Shown one piece after another: positions 21,926-35,688 of a stretch of DNA of 64,000 nucleotides (its first letter is position 1; every line of letters begins with the position of its first letter). The stretch comes from Benincasa hispida (lineage: Eukaryota; Streptophyta; Magnoliopsida; Cucurbitales; Cucurbitaceae), in contig NC_052357.1 in NCBI RefSeq assembly GCF_009727055.1, positions 10,696,492 through 10,760,491 of the forward strand. The letters are read 5' to 3'. Under the pieces are notes generated by a model that did not search any database, was not told where the DNA came from, and saw only the letters and a program-made list of their open reading frames with translations. The position numbers and the translations under genes were made by a program.

Positions 21926-22939
21926 TATCCATATCATATACTTAAAAAAATACCAGCGTTACCCCTAAAATTTAATAAATGTTTCATAGCTACCCTAAGA
22001 GTTAGAAATCTTTTATAATTTTAGACATAAATTGAAAATTGAAACGATGTGAAGATGATCTAAGATAGTTTGATGATCTAATTTTTTGTTCAAGGTCATT
22101 GCTAGACAATAGATGTGCCAATTTCCGTTAAAAAAAAAAATTAATGAATTTTAACTACAAGATAGCTCTGAAAAGTTGATGAAAATTTAGGAGTGGTATT
22201 GAAATTATTTAAAATATATGGATATTTTCTTGACTAAGAACAAAGTTGAGGGGTATTTTAGGTAATTCAACTTTGTTTTATATTTCCTAATGTGTCCTTA
22301 TCTTCTTGCGTGATGTGTGGGTAATGTTCCAGGGGCTTTTTGGTCTTTCGAATACTTGCCCATAGTGTCGCTGTACTGCCCTTGGTTTTGAATTTGGAAC
22401 GCCCAATGTAAAAGACATTACAGTGGAAGCAAAACGTAAAAATTTGACGATTGAATTTTTCGAGATTAATACTAAATTATATAATTCAGGTTGAATCTTT
22501 TTTTTAGACAACATGTTCAATCTATTTTGTAAATTAGAAGTATTGTATTTATTTTTTAATATTTGACTAAAAATTAAAAATATTTCTTTTAAAAAATAAT
22601 AAATGAATAAACTATATGCTCATAACATTAATTTATGACTATAGGAATGGTTACAATTGCTAAAGTATTTGTACTATAAACTTTAGAAGTTCGGTTCTCC
22701 AATTCCACTCATTAATTCAATATCTTTGTAAATAAATAAATAAATAAATAATTGTTACAATTAAACAAATGAATTTACAATTTTTTTTTTCATTTTTTTT
22801 TAAAAAATCAGGTGGCAGCACAACATAAATGAAAACAAAAATTTGATAAATCTTATACAATTAAACAAAAAAATGTTAATTTATATCCCTCCTATATACT
22901 TCAAAGATTTTGACAGTAACTTTAGGAGTAGTCAATGTC

Positions 22940-23128
22940 TTAAGGCTTATTTGGATTGACTAAAGAAGAAAATATTTTTAAAAAAATCATTTTTATTTAA
23001 ACTATTTTTAATAAAAAAAAAGTTTAAAATATCTTTTAAAAATGTTTCAAAATTTATTTTGAGTAGTTGTTAAATACTTCAATTTTTTTCTAAAATAACT
23101 TGTTAAATTAAATCAAACACGCTCTTAG
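22940..23128. mobile_element. Probable MITE
   Basis: The left end TTAAGGCTTATTTGGATTGA is loosely complementary to the right end TAAATCAAACACGCTCTTAG. The interior is A/T only, a common plant MITE form. No target duplication is confirmed. Confidence 0.4.
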
Positions 23129-26100
23129 TTTTTCATAATTAAAAACTTGATTGCAGATTAAGTTGAAAGTTGAAAGTTTGAAATAGTTAGGAAGCGTTTT
23201 TTGTAATTTTTCTTTTGTTCATTTTTTTTTTGAAGAATTCAAACGATGATTAAATTAACTTTATAAAAGAAAGATGATACATGTATTTTATTTTATTTGA
23301 GAGAGTAGAGATTTCAACCTCAAATATTATACAATTCTAGAAGGATTTAGAATATATATATATATATATATATATAAATTCGATAGATATGTATAAATAA
23401 AATATATTACGCCAATTGATTTAAGAATAAAAAATTAAACATGATATAAAGAAATATAAAAAAAGAGTAATAAAAAAATCCTTGTACATTCTAATGGACA
23501 TTTATTTTATTTTATTTTATTTTAAAAAAGAAAAATAGATATGCATGGGCGTTCGAATGACGTGGCAATGAAAAGGAAGTGAAAACAAATCACAAACCAA
23601 AACACTGATAACGGAAACAACCGTCTACCAAAAGAAAACCAACCAAATGATACAAAATAGAGAATAGACAGAGAAAAGTAATAGAGGTTGGTTGGGTTTT
23701 TCATATAAAAAGTGATTTTCGTGAGTATTTAAAATATATAAATGAATTTAATTGTATAGATTAAATTCATTGTTAGAAATTTTTAATTTGAATTGAAACT
23801 TCAAATTAAGATGATGTTACATTTTCAAATTTATGACAGTTAAATTTCGAACGTCATCAATTCGAATAAGTTATGTTTGATTTTTGTCAAGTAACAACTC
23901 AATTAAATTAAATTTGACAAATGTTTCAAATTCTGTATTTATTTTATATTTTGATCTTGAGTTGAGTTGAAAGCAAATATCCAAGAGTTCTGTCAGATTT
24001 GAGTAGTTTGAGGTTGAAGTTTTACCAGAGTTGGTTGTTGTATCTTGTTGAAACAATTGATGTAGTCTACTTATAGCTTGTGTAGAGCGAATAATTATCT
24101 TCAGGACAAGGATTATCAGAAATGTGCCTCAACTATGTTTGGTTATCTAAAGGTTTTGAGATTTTTTTTTTCTTTTAAATCTTTGATTATTTCCATATCT
24201 AAAGCTTTGTTAATTTATCTAACTTACATTTGAATTTGTATATTATATACTATTTCTAGTTGATGTGTAAAAAATTTGCTATATGTATCATTCTCCCAAC
24301 GCATAGTACTCTAAACATTTAGGTTGAAAGCAACTTTAAATATTACAAATACTAAAAGACCCAATAAATTTGTACATATAGGAAGTAAACAATAAATATA
24401 AATTAAATAACATAATATTAAATAATTCTAATATACAATATATTCAATACTCTGACCACCAACGATATGAAACTATCTTTTTAGTTTCATATTTTTCTTG
24501 AACTTAATTTAACCTTTTAATTAAAACATATATTTTCAACTATATTATATATATATATATGAATTTATGTATTGAAGGGAAATTAAAGATGCTAAAAATG
24601 TTACGGAATGTAAAGAAATACTTAGGTAAAGAGAGATCTAGAGGAATTCTTAATCAATTATCTTTTAGTTTTATAGGTTAAATCAATCAATCGATTATGT
24701 TTTTATTTTCATATTTTTTTTAACTTAATTTAACTAGTTGATTAGAACACATATTTTCAACTAAAATGTAATAGATTAAATATGCAAAGAAATACTTTGA
24801 GATGAAGAAAGGTGAAGAGAAACTCTTAAAATGGACATAATAGATATCCCATAGGCTAAAAATTATTATTCCTTGACAAAACTAAAAAGCAAAAGCCCCT
24901 TCCTTTTTGTCCTATTCTTTACAATTATGATCCTATGATTTTATCTATCACATAATAAAATTTATGGGGAAGAAGACAGCACCAAAGGTTGCAACTTGTA
25001 GGTGAGGAAGATAAAAAAAATAAAAAGAAACTAAATATAATTACAAGTTGAGTAATTGAATTTTTCTTTAAAAAAAAAAACTACAAAACAACATATTTAG
25101 AAACAAGAAACGCAAATCATTCAAAGTAAAAATAGAAGAAGAGACGAATCATGCTCAATCAATGTGTTAATCGTTAGCTATATCACATAGGAGAAAGAAA
25201 CAAAATTCAATTTGAGCACAATCAACCTAGCTTCCTTGATGAAAAGAAAATCTCAGATAGTTCCAAAAAAAATATTATTAAGAAGTTGGACCAGTTTCAA
25301 GTAGTTAGACTCGACCTAACTATCAGCCACATTGATAGAATGAATACTGACAAGACTCTCGCAAGTAGTCATGGCTTCAAGAACCTTGATCTCATTGCAC
25401 TTGAATGAACTTAAAACTAGTCAATCGCACACAACCTAGGTGATACCGAAGTTCATGAGTATTTTTTATTTAGTAATACCATTTGATATGAAACAAATGC
25501 AACAACTTTTACTCTTCCATATAATCGTACATAACATCGTCGTTTTCTACTACACCAATTTATGTAAATGATATTTTAAATGATATCATATATACCTTCT
25601 AATTTAAATATATTATTCGTCAAATTATTTATATCTTATTTTAATTAACTCTCTAATGTTTTTGGAACAAATTTCAAAGTTAATAATAGAGAGGGAGAGA
25701 GAGAGGGGCAAAGTTAAACCTGCCACAGTTTATGAATAGTTTGTATATTTTTAATCTAATTTTATTCAACTATACCTTAGAAATTTCACCCTCTAATTTT
25801 ATTACTTGAAAGTAAAGCTTCCTGCCTGTTAATGTGAAAAGGAGAGCATGAAAATGGACATTCAGAGAGAGTTTTTGGACCTATTAAGCAAAAGGAAAAA
25901 AAAAAAAAAAACTTTGGTTGCATTACATTTAATATTAATTTGGTCTTATATTATAAATTTTTTAATTAAAAAATTGCAAAATAGGATATTGAAACATCTA
26001 AACCAATCTTGCTTTTATGAGATATACATCATATCAATACCAAACCATAGAATCTAAACTCAAAATTGAATTATTATCGATGTAATATAAGTCAATGATA

Positions 26101-26460
26101 TCGATAGCATCAAACAAACAATACTCTCTACAAATTAGACAATTCTTTTTCTCTTATTTGACGTCCAACAATCCAAAAAAGAAAAGGAATAGTTACAAAT
26201 ATGACAAAGATCCAAAGTATTAACATATGTAGCACAATACAAAAATAAGTAAACAAAAAATAAAAAGATGCAGATATACCAAAATTTAAATCCAGAAGTC
26301 CATCAATAATAGACTATATCACTAATAGGACATCAACAATAAATCTATCACAAATAGATTTGGTTATATTTATAATTTTTTTATAATATTGCTATACAGT
26401 TAATTATTAGTGCTAACAATACTACCTATTGCTTAAGGATTAATAAGGAAAGGCAGCAAG
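23129..26460. other. AT-rich intergenic sequence, no gene seen
   Basis: TA dinucleotide runs at about 23346-23376 and 24543-24560 and a GA-rich run near 25685-25710. A short stretch near 26295-26365 (CATCAATAATAGACT...CTATCAC) resembles the foldback MITE at 13792-14036. No coding region was recognised. Confidence 0.55.
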
Positions 26461-28193
26461 CTAGGTCTCGTCTGTGTTGAAATGATTGAAGAACCGAGAG
26501 CAGCTATAAACTGAGGAAAATGCTTGCAATGCAGTCATGGCCAAGAGCAAAATGGTAGCCAGAAGTGCAAGCAGTGGCCATGAACCAAACACATACTTTT
26601 GTAGCAATTTTGCAGCTTTAACCTTCCATCTACTACTGTAATGCTTATTTACATCTTCAATTACCTTATCCAAGAATGGCACTTTCGTCAACTTGATGGA
26701 TTTGCTCATCCCGTTCCAGAGCTCGGCGACTTCTGCATCACTATTCAAATGGTTAAGAATGATTCCTTTTTCCTTCAGCAATCTCACGTCCTCCTCAGAA
26801 TCGATGATGCCGTTCACTAGTTCAATGAAACGGGTGAAAACCAAAGGCCCTGATGGTTTTGAAGCTTCATATGCTGCTAAGTTTCTCAATACTACTTCAG
26901 AGTTCACATCGAGATTAATGGTAGTAAGGTATAATATCGCTGCCTTTGAGTTGAAGGCCACAGCTGAGACGCCTCCATCGATGGGTGAGAAACAAACACC
27001 CGATTTTGTCAGCTCGGACACTGAAGGAATTGCTATTTCCTCCAACAAAGGAAGTTTAACTTTCCCAACTTTCCTTGAACTCCCCTTTTCTAGATCATTT
27101 TCTTCTTCACCTTTTCCCAGTGAAAATAGGTGTTCGAGAGGCTTCATCAGAATCACAATTCCAGGAAGTTTAGAGATGATTGTCCATGGCAGTTTGAAGA
27201 TCACTTGTAAGGGTCTAGAACAAACTATTCTTCTAAATAAATGTACCGGACCTTTGTTAAACTTTGAGAGAATCTTCCAAATTTCACTTCCCAGTCTACT
27301 TAAGGAGCAGCAAAAGTGCTTAAAGGCGTTTGCGTTTTCAACATTTTCTTTGACGGGTTCCTTTTGATTTTGATTATTTTCCAATATCTCCAATGGGTCA
27401 GTCAACTTTGGAGTAATCATTCTGTACAGAAAATCAACCAAATGAAAGCATTCCGAGACTGACACTTGAAGTTCCACCAATCTTCTGTCACCTTGAAAGG
27501 AGAAAGATCTTCATACAGTCCCAGCAACATAGAAAGCAACAACTGATCTGCTGGTTCCAGAGCTGAAGATTGAAGTTCCAACATCTTTCTCAAAAGAAAT
27601 AGAGGTATCTGATTCTCAAGCATTAATATGTCTCTCAGAATGGCATTATGTGCTGACATCCTTCCCTCATAATCTACCATTACCAAACATGACAACTTTG
27701 AGGAAACCCTTGAGACACTCTTTTCTTCACTGACGGTATATACTCGGAGGACCTCCAGCAGGAAGGAGACGTCGATGGCCATCATCCAAGCAAATGTTTC
27801 ACTGTTGAAATTGAGGTATTTGTGGTAGTACGCCCGGGTCTTTCGCTCGTACTTGGTCAATTTCTCAACGAGATGGTGAAACTTGAGGCTTTGGAGCTGT
27901 TTTTGAGCTTTTTTGGCTGCAGCAATCTTGTACCTCTCCATCACATACAGCTCTTGGCGCCAGTGATGGTATGGACCAATTGCAACTTCCTGTGGAGTAT
28001 AGGAATCAGGATGGGCCATAAGAGACTTAGGGACAGTGCATATGCATGCTGGATTTCCTATGTCTTCCTCATGCTCTTCTTCATCAAAGGATTGACGAAT
28101 TTGACTGACCCATCTTTCCTCAAAGCCTGAGTTTAATCCCCAAGAATTTCCAGCAGGAAGAGAATGTAATCGTGATTTGCTGGAGAAACTCAT
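26461..28193 (-). CDS. DUF247 family protein, one frame break
   Basis: Two long minus-strand frames together span a plant DUF247 (PF03140, UPF0481) protein. The first (258 codons from ATG 28193) carries the signature 'VPKSLMAHPDSYTPQEVAIG' followed by PYHH and 'MLENQIPLFLLRKML'. The second (ending at the stop at 26461) carries 'ECFHLVDFLYRMITPKL', 'SKAAILYLTTINLDVNSEVV' and a C-terminal membrane segment (LLALLATILLLAMTALQ). They overlap at 27417-27480, and homology passes from one to the other near 27455-27475, so a single-base indel separates them. Joined length would be near 570 residues, within the family range. DUF247 proteins are usually anchored by that C-terminal helix; most have no known function, some act in grass self-incompatibility. 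It may be a real gene with a sequence error, or a young pseudogene. Confidence 0.85.
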
Positions 28194-28612
28194 GGTGAGT
28201 ACTGGGATAGTAATATTTCTGCAATGAATTGGTACCGGGCAATTAGAATGTTGGATGTTTTATAAGCTTACAAACCATCAATATCATCACTAATGAATAA
28301 TTCATTTCACTTTCGTCAAGGCTAATGTGTTGTGAAACTATCCTTCAGTGATTTTTAACCAAACGTTAGACACAGTCCTACCACCATCTTAGAATTTTGA
28401 CAACGAAGTTTTCGTGTGCTCAGGCAGGGGAAAGAAATAACATAAAAAACGTGGTTTAATGTACTGGTTTTTTAAGCCCATACAACAATTAAAGGTCATA
28501 AAAAGACAGAAATGACGGTAGAGAAAAAAGAGAAGCTACTGATAACCAACGACTTGGATGTGGAAGCTCAATAATTTTCAGGCTGAAGTAAGGAAAGTTA
28601 TAACAAAAAATA
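26762..28612 (-). repeat. Segmental duplication, copy 1 (DUF247 plus upstream)
   Basis: Matches 53243-55885 in the same orientation, covering most of the DUF247 coding region and about 420 bp upstream (shared text includes AAACGTGGTTTAATG and CCCATACAACAATTAAAGGTC). The last ~300 bp of the coding region (26461-26761) has no counterpart in copy 2. Confidence 0.88.
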
Positions 28613-28619
28613 TATATTT

Positions 28620-31600
28620 CACATATTTATCATGCATGCTATATCGTCTTTTGTTTCTTTGTCTTCATCAATAAAAGAGACAATAACCTACTTCCCTTTC
28701 ATATGCCAATGGAAACAATTTCCCCAACACATAATCAAGGAATCACACGTTTTTTATAAGTGTTGTCCTACACAAAAGATAGAATTCTTCAAATTATTCA
28801 AGAAATTGTTTGGTGACACTATTTGACACAAGGGCTCTGTTTGAGACCATGAAGTGCCTTATGGAGGAGAATCACATAGTTAGGATATTGTTGATTTAAA
28901 ACCAGTTGGTTGTTTGATATACACCTCTTCAGAGATATCCCCATTTAAAAATGCATTGTGAACATCAAGTTGTCTAATAACCCAATTGTTAGACAAAGCA
29001 ATAGTCAAAACAATACGGATTGTAGTAGGCTTGACAACCGGACTGAAGGTTTCAAAATAATCAACACCATATTCTTAGCTAAACCCTTGGGAAACTAATC
29101 TAGCCTTAAACCGATCAACCTCACTTGATTACTTAAGTTTAAGTCAGAACACCACTTACTCCCAATGAGTTTTCTATTAGGAAGTAAAGGCACTAAAAAT
29201 CAAGTTCGATTTCAAAGAAGAGCCTCGTATTCATCAAACATCACACGATGCCATTTTGGATGCAATAGAGTTTCCTTATAGGATCAAGGTTCAGACTTGT
29301 CCAAATTAGTAGCGACAGATAGCCAAGCCTTTGGTTTGAAAATGTCCATCTTAGATCGTGTAATCATAGGATGAGCATTAGTCGTAAGGGAGGGAATGGA
29401 TGGGTTTTGGGGTGAGACAGAAGGACTAGGTGGATTGGATGATGAGGAAGGAGAGGCAGAAGAAGGTGATGAAGAGAGGGAAAGTTGGGGCAGAAGGGAG
29501 GCGGGGGAGGAGGGAGAGGAGGATACTGAGGGTGAAAGGGAATGTTGATCGTTAGAGACATGGTTGTGAGTGTCAAGACTGAGGGTTGGTTGCGGATTGG
29601 GGAAAGGTTGATGATTGGAGGTTGGATTATGAGTGTCAAGGGTGATGGAAATGGAAGAAGAGGTTGATGGAGAATGGTGGTGAACATCCTTGTGAAAGGT
29701 GATGGTAGGACCCGAACTTGAAGGAGGGCAGAAGGAAGGGTGTTGAGAATAATAGGAAATGAGACAACAGAAGGAAGAGGGAGAAACGAAGGCTGAGGGG
29801 AAGAGGTAGGGGTAGCAAAAGGAAAATAAATTTCATTGAAAATAACATGCCTAGAGACATAAGTACAACCAGATTGAGTGTGAAGGTAGAGATATTATTT
29901 GTCAATAGAGGTATATCCTAAGAAGACACACTCATGAGATCAAAATTGAAGTTTATTGTTATTAAAGGAAGGGACGACGGAAAGGAAAATATGTACAACC
30001 AAAAACCTTAAGGAGATTATAGTCAGGAAGTTTGTCATAAAGAGCTTCATAAGGAGACTTGGTTTCAATAGTGAGTGTAGGTGTGCCATGATAAGATAAA
30101 CAATGGTTTGAAATGCAAAGGACCAAAATTTATAAAGAACAAAAGATTGAGATATTTTTTCTTTCAACATTGCCATTTTGTTATGGAGTGCAGAGACAAG
30201 ATATTCTATGAAGAATTTCATACTTTGTTAGAAAGGGGAGGGGGGTGAAGAGAATTAATAGTGGTAGAGAATTGATTTGAAATCGTGGCATGAAAGTGAG
30301 TAAAGGAAGACAGAACTTCAAATTTAGTTTTAAGTATGTAGATCCATATGAAATGAGAGAAAGCATAAAAAATCAAGAGAAAATACTTGTCTCCATTGAT
30401 TCAATTCACAAGGGAAGGACCCCATACATAAGAATAAACGAGTTCAAAGGGAGAGGAGACACGAGAAACAAAAGTAGGGAAAGGTAAATGATAACTCTTG
30501 GTCATTTGACAAAGACTTGCAAAATTGAAGGACATCATTATTTTTAAACTTCAATTTACCTTTCGACAAAATAGATTTGATATGTGAATTGATGGATATC
30601 CTAAATGACGGTGCAAATAAAGAAATACCTGTGAAAGTTGAAAGAAAGGCAGTAGGTCGGATGTGAAAATGTGGTATAGAAGTGGCAATGGAAGGGAGAG
30701 ACAATTTGTAAAGATCACCATCAAGTCTTCCCTGAAGAAGAGCATTATGAGTTCGAAGGTCCTTCACAACAAAGGAATCATAATAGAATTCAACGTAAGC
30801 ATGATTATCATAACATAATCTACTAATACTAATGAGATTATAAGAAAGAGAGGGTGTATAAAGAACAAAATTAAGATGAATAAAATTTTTTTAAATAGGA
30901 GACAAAAATTCAAAGGAGCCAACATGAAAAATAGGAAAATACTTACCATTTCCAATCACAACTTGTTCACCACCATAGTATGGAGAGGAATTCTGAATGT
31001 TGGATAGGTCAGGAGTCATAATGGGTAGCTTCTGAATCCATGTACCAACCTTTGTCTAGATGAGTAGTTTTTGGAGCAGGGGAGGGATTGATGTAGGTCA
31101 AGAGTTGGTTAGGAGCAGGGGAGGTTTGAGCAAAGTGAGCTTGAGGGGAATTTGAGGTTCGGTACCTTGGATTATCAAGGCTATAGCAGGACAGGGCAGT
31201 GTGGCCAAGTTTATTGCAAATCTGACATTGAGAATGATTCGAAGGTGTGTAGGATTGATTGGTTGGCCATTTTTGGTTTCGAGGTGATGGGTGAGCAGAA
31301 CCAGGATCCATGGGACTAAAGGAAAATGAAAGAGATTTGGGAAAAATACCTAGAGAGGAAGATCCCATTTGAGGTGTAGGAGATCGAACAAAGGACTTGC
31401 TATCTTATTGCCATGGTGGATGTTGATTTGGGGAATGAACAAAGAGGTTAGCAACATTGGCCTGAATGAGGTTAAGTTGATCTGTTTCTTTATGTTTTTC
31501 AAGCTGAGAGTCATATGCAATAAGAAGGCTTCGAACGCCAGCAATTGATGAGCGATCAATTCGACTCTGAATGAAAGTGACAAACGAATTATTTGTCACC

Positions 31601-31644
31601 AAGTCCTTCGAGAATATAGCCAAGATGATCCTGGTAAGATAGGG
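28620..31644 (-). mobile_element. Ty1/copia remnant, both ends missing
   Basis: Minus-strand copia coding relic. From right to left: gag (SFVTFIQSRIDRSSIAGVRS, about 31560); a perfect CCHC knuckle CQICNKLGHTALSC (about 31190-31230); the protease site WYMDSEATHYDS with the catalytic Gly changed (about 31010-31045); an integrase end with PxQNGNVERK (about 30160-30190); a Pro/Ser-rich spacer (29400-29900); and RT text 'VYIKQPTGF' (about 28900). Many stops. No LTR was found on either side: the right side is cut by the gypsy LTR at 31645, and the left fades near 28620. Confidence 0.82.
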
Positions 31645-31830
31645 TGTGACATTCCAAAATTTTAAGGTAAACTCAATTTGTTTTATCTTGGGTTAATTAA
31701 GGAATTTGTTGTTAGAAGATTCTTTTTTTTTTAATTTTATTTTGGGTTTAAAAATATGCAATAAGTGGTTTGGAGATTTGGAATTTAGTGTATTTTTTTT
31801 TGGGTTATTTTAATTTAATAAGGAAATAAT

Positions 31831-31864
<34 letters not shown>

Positions 31865-33662
31865 AAGGTTAGGGTTTGTTTTGGGGAGTAATTGATTATA
31901 AGTTAGGGATAAATTGATCTCGTTTTGCATGCAAAGGAAAACAAATAATAAAATAAATTTTTTTTTTTCTTCTTCTTACCCTTCAACCATGCACGCAGAC
32001 CTCCCACCCCTCTCCTCCGGCCTCTCTCCTTTTTCTCGCATTTGCCCTCGTTGTCATTCCTTGCCAGTGCTCCTCTTCTTCGACCAATCTAGCAACATTG
32101 TCATTCGGGTCTAGTTCATAGTTCGTAGCTGTTGGTTCGTTCGGTCGAGCTGTCTGTTCGTCCGAGCCGCCTCTATCTTTTTGTGTTTCCCTCCTCTATT
32201 CGTGCACGCTCGACTCCAACTGCATATCTTTTTTTTTTCTTCAGTTGTTGTCCACTGTCGGGCTGCCCACGTAGTCGATTACAGCCTTTCTGTCGTCAGA
32301 TTGTTGTCAGTTTTCATCAGATTTGGCCATTTGGGGTAATATTTCGGGCACTTTTAGATCTGTCTTTGATTGTTTCCCAATAAACATATGGCTTAATCCT
32401 TGAGATTGTCGTTAGATTCGGGTTTTGGAGATTGTAGGCTTGCTGTTGAGCAGTTAAGGTTACTCAGAGAAACTTGGGTGAGTAGTAAGACCTTGAAAAT
32501 CTCTTGGTAACCATGTTGGTTGTTGGAATTTGGGTTTTGATCCTTAAAGTTAAATGCCACATAAGGTAAGGTTTTTTGTTTGACATTTAGAAGTATTTGG
32601 GGGTCACACTACGTATTGGGTAGATGATTTAAGGAAGTTTAAGATAATTTTATGTTTGGATTTAAGCCTAATGGGTTCAATTGATTTTTGGTTTAAGCAA
32701 TAGGGTTGACTTACGGTCTTAAGCTAAAAAGGGAGATTAAATTACTTACGCTAGATTATTGAGGTAAGTTACCTACTGTCGGTTCGCCTTCGAACCCAAG
32801 TATGTGTTAAGTATTGGTCTCTATGTTCGCTTGGAATATTATGACATGCTTGTTGGCCAGTTGGAATTGTGGAAGCTTATGTTTATACCATTGAAATCTT
32901 GATATTATGTATAGATGCATGTTTGATTGATGGATGAATTTAGAGACTGTTTGGAAATCTTAAGCATGATTTATGACTATGAATGTATGCTTATGCCTAT
33001 GTTAGACTGATAGTGGTTGTTAGCATTCTTACCGAGCTATGCACATTGCACGTTGTGAGCCTTCAAGCTTACATCTTATGCATATGTACGGTGCTCTCTT
33101 GGGATCACCACTATGTTTATAACCGTGTCCCTCTAGGGTCACAACCTATGAATGCGTGCCTTCGGGTTTGCCCCTTATGCTTATGCCTATGCCTATGCCT
33201 ATGCTGGGTTTTGTGCACTTGAGTATCGATAGGAAGACTAACAGTTTACCTAGTAGGCCCAGTGGTGGGTCACTTATATATTCATCCTTATGTCTTCGTG
33301 TTTTTCAGGTAAAGGTAAAGATAGATCGAAGAATGACAGGAGGGATTCGTGACCCGACCATTGGGACCTGTCATCACTTTCACATTTAGGTTTCTTTTGA
33401 TAGGGCCTGGTTTAGGAGTTTAGCATTTTAAAATTTATGGTTATTTCATTTATTCATTTTTTAACTTATTTAATTGATATTTATTCTAAATTTGGGTTAG
33501 GGGTACCCCGAACAGTGTTTCAAGATTTTTATTTGAGAATTTTATATAGTGAACTATTAGTTTTATTTCTTTTGTTAGATTTTTATTCAAGGAATTTATT
33601 GTCAAGCCTAAGCATGATTGTAGTAGCATCCTAGAAGTACAATAGAAATTTGGGTTGTCACA
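31645..33662 (+). repeat. 5' LTR of a Ty3/gypsy element
   Basis: About 2.0 kb, beginning TGTGACATTCC and ending TTGTCACA, so the termini form the short inverted pair TGTGACA/TGTCACA. It is followed two bases later by a perfect primer site. It contains a 33-base G run (31831-31863) and a (TGCCTA)-type run at about 33176-33210. No second LTR of this family is in the window. Confidence 0.85.
31831..31863 (+). repeat. 33-base poly(G) run
   Basis: Uninterrupted G run inside the gypsy LTR. Such a run in AT-rich plant DNA may be real, but its length is unreliable by most sequencing methods. Confidence 0.9.
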
Positions 33663-33664
33663 GT

Positions 33665-33677
33665 TGGTATCAGAGCC
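33665..33677 (+). other. Primer binding site, initiator-Met tRNA
   Basis: TGGTATCAGAGCC, the standard plant tRNA-iMet primer site, two bases after the LTR end. Confidence 0.92.
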
Positions 33678-33814
33678 TAAGTTTTAGGTTCTGTAGACTG
33701 ACTTACTAGGTGAGTCCAGATTGTCCCATTGGCCCTAAACAGATTCTTCGTCATCACCAGGTATGTCCTTTAAATAAAAATTCTTAGAATTTTATGTACC
33801 AAATGTTACCTAAA

Positions 33815-35655
33815 TTATGGATGCACTCGACAAGTTTCTGGTTATAGCTTTTGATAAAGCTGATTATGTGGCTTTTAGAAGATGGAACTATGAACGAGAT
33901 CAAGGGCCGGTCAAGGAAAGAATGTCGTAGAAGAGTAGGACTCACCTGCACATGAGGACCTCTCACCGTCGATGGACCTCTCTGAGTCATCATGGCAAAG
34001 AGTTAGATTAAGAAGTGGGACCCGAAAGACGACCGTGCCCCTGCAAGAACTAAAACCCTTAGAGATCCCGATCAAGTACATTGCCATGACTGTAGCAATT
34101 GGAAATTTCGTTATGACGGTTGTGGTATGACAACTAAAAGACATTATGGCGGAGCAGAAAGCTCAACATGTACAGTTGCAATGGATGCCTCCCCCGCCAA
34201 CCCCGATACCACAAGTTCAGAATCAAGACCGGGCACCAAAATAGGCTATGGCAGGTCCTTCTCTAGAGGCCAGATATTTACGAGACTTCAAGAAATATGG
34301 TCTCCTGATATTTAACGAGTCCTTAAAGGACCCCACTAAAGTAGAGTTATGGTTGTCTACTGTAGAAGGGATTTTTTAGTATATGAAGTGCCCAGAAGAG
34401 CAGAAATTGCAGTATGCCACCTTTGTACTCATCGATAATGCCAAGCATTGGTGGCACTCAGCAGGGAGGATGATAGAAGCTATTGGGGGCCAGGAAACAT
34501 AGGACCAATTCAAAGAACGATTCTATGAGAAATACTTCTCTGCCCACGTGAGGTATAACAAACAGGTCGAGTTTATGAACCTAAAGTAGAGAACTATGAT
34601 AGTGGAAGAATATGAGAAGAAGTTTAACAAGCTGTCTTGCTTCGCCTCCGATCTGGTGTCCACTAAAACGAAGAGAGTTGAAAGATTGGTTCAGGGGCTT
34701 CGAGATGGGGTGCGAAGCATTGTGCAAGTATTTAAGCCTACCACCTATGTAACAACGTTCCGTGCGACAGCACGAGTAGGTTGTCCATCGGGGCTAGAGT
34801 TCCTAAAGTCCTTGATAATAGAACTCAAAAGAGGAAAGCTGATAAAAAAGCACCGGAGCCTCAGCAGAAGGTTCAGAATACAGACAGACCACTAGGGCAC
34901 ATCAAACAACAAGCTGCTAATTCAGGAGGAGTTTAAAGGGATAGGCCTATGTGCAAATTGTGTGGGGAGCGTCATTGGAGATGATGTCTAATTAGAATAA
35001 GGACCTGCTTTAGATGTAAGCAAGTAGGACATATGGTCGACTGATGGCCTAGTGGTAGTTCTAGTTATGGTAAGAGTCAGCTCTCGAACTCTCAGTAGAG
35101 GAGTTCAAGTCGACAACAACAACAGGGCCGAGTTTATGCTATGACTCAGCATGAGGCAGATAAGTCAGATTTAGTGGTGACAGGTACACTTACCATTTTG
35201 GGCATTATGCTTATGTATTATTTGACTTGGGTTCGACCCATTCGTTCATATCGTATGTGTTTGTGAATCATGCTAGTATAGAATTAGAGCCGGTGCATTA
35301 GATATTGTCAGATTCTACTCCTTCTAGAGATGTTATTCATGTGACACAAGGAGCAATAACTTGTAATAACAGAGCATATTTTATATGTGACTTTGTTAGC
35401 CCTTGATATGACAGATTTTGATGTGATTTTAGGTATGGTTTGGTTGGTTGCCAACCATGCCATCATAGATTGTTTTCGTAAAGAAGTTGTGTTTAGTCCA
35501 CCTGTAGAAGCTAGCTTTAAGTTTAAAGGAGCTAAGATTGAGGCTTCACTTAAGGTAGTCTCAGCTTTGAAATCTAGGAGGATGGTTAGTCAGGGTGCTT
35601 GGGGCCTTTTGGCTAGTGTGGTTAATGTTAGAGACCCTAGGGTTGACACCATATA
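33815..35655 (+). pseudogene. gag-protease remnant of the gypsy element
   Basis: Plus-strand gag text starts near 33818, with the capsid-like block 'IVEEYEKKFNKLSCFASDL' at about 34596-34655. Two damaged zinc knuckles follow (MCKLCGERHWR and CFRCKQVGHMVD, 34950-35045), then a retropepsin whose active site reads FDLGSTHSFIS instead of DSGSTHSFIS (about 35220-35255) and the flap region 'LDMTDFDVILGMVWL' (about 35400). Style fits Tekay/Del chromoviruses. Several stops are present. The sequence ends abruptly where the next copia element begins; RT, RNase H and integrase are absent. Confidence 0.85.
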
Positions 35656-35688
35656 GGGAGATAGATGTATGTTTGGTTGATTGATATG

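Noticed and set aside
22287..22520. 77-codon minus-strand open frame near 22.3-22.5 kb
   Set aside because: The sequence is more complex than its surroundings, but no domain, homologous copy or gene structure could be recognised.
26693..27367. 224-codon plus-strand open frame
   Set aside because: Lies entirely opposite the DUF247 coding sequence and has no domain.
29364..29905. Pro/Leu/His-rich minus-strand open frames
   Set aside because: This is the low-complexity spacer between integrase and RT of the minus-strand copia relic, not a separate gene.
31914..33634. Short plus-strand open frames in the 31.6-33.7 kb region
   Set aside because: They fall within a gypsy LTR and show Ser/Cys/Leu-rich text from repeats such as (TGCCTA)n.
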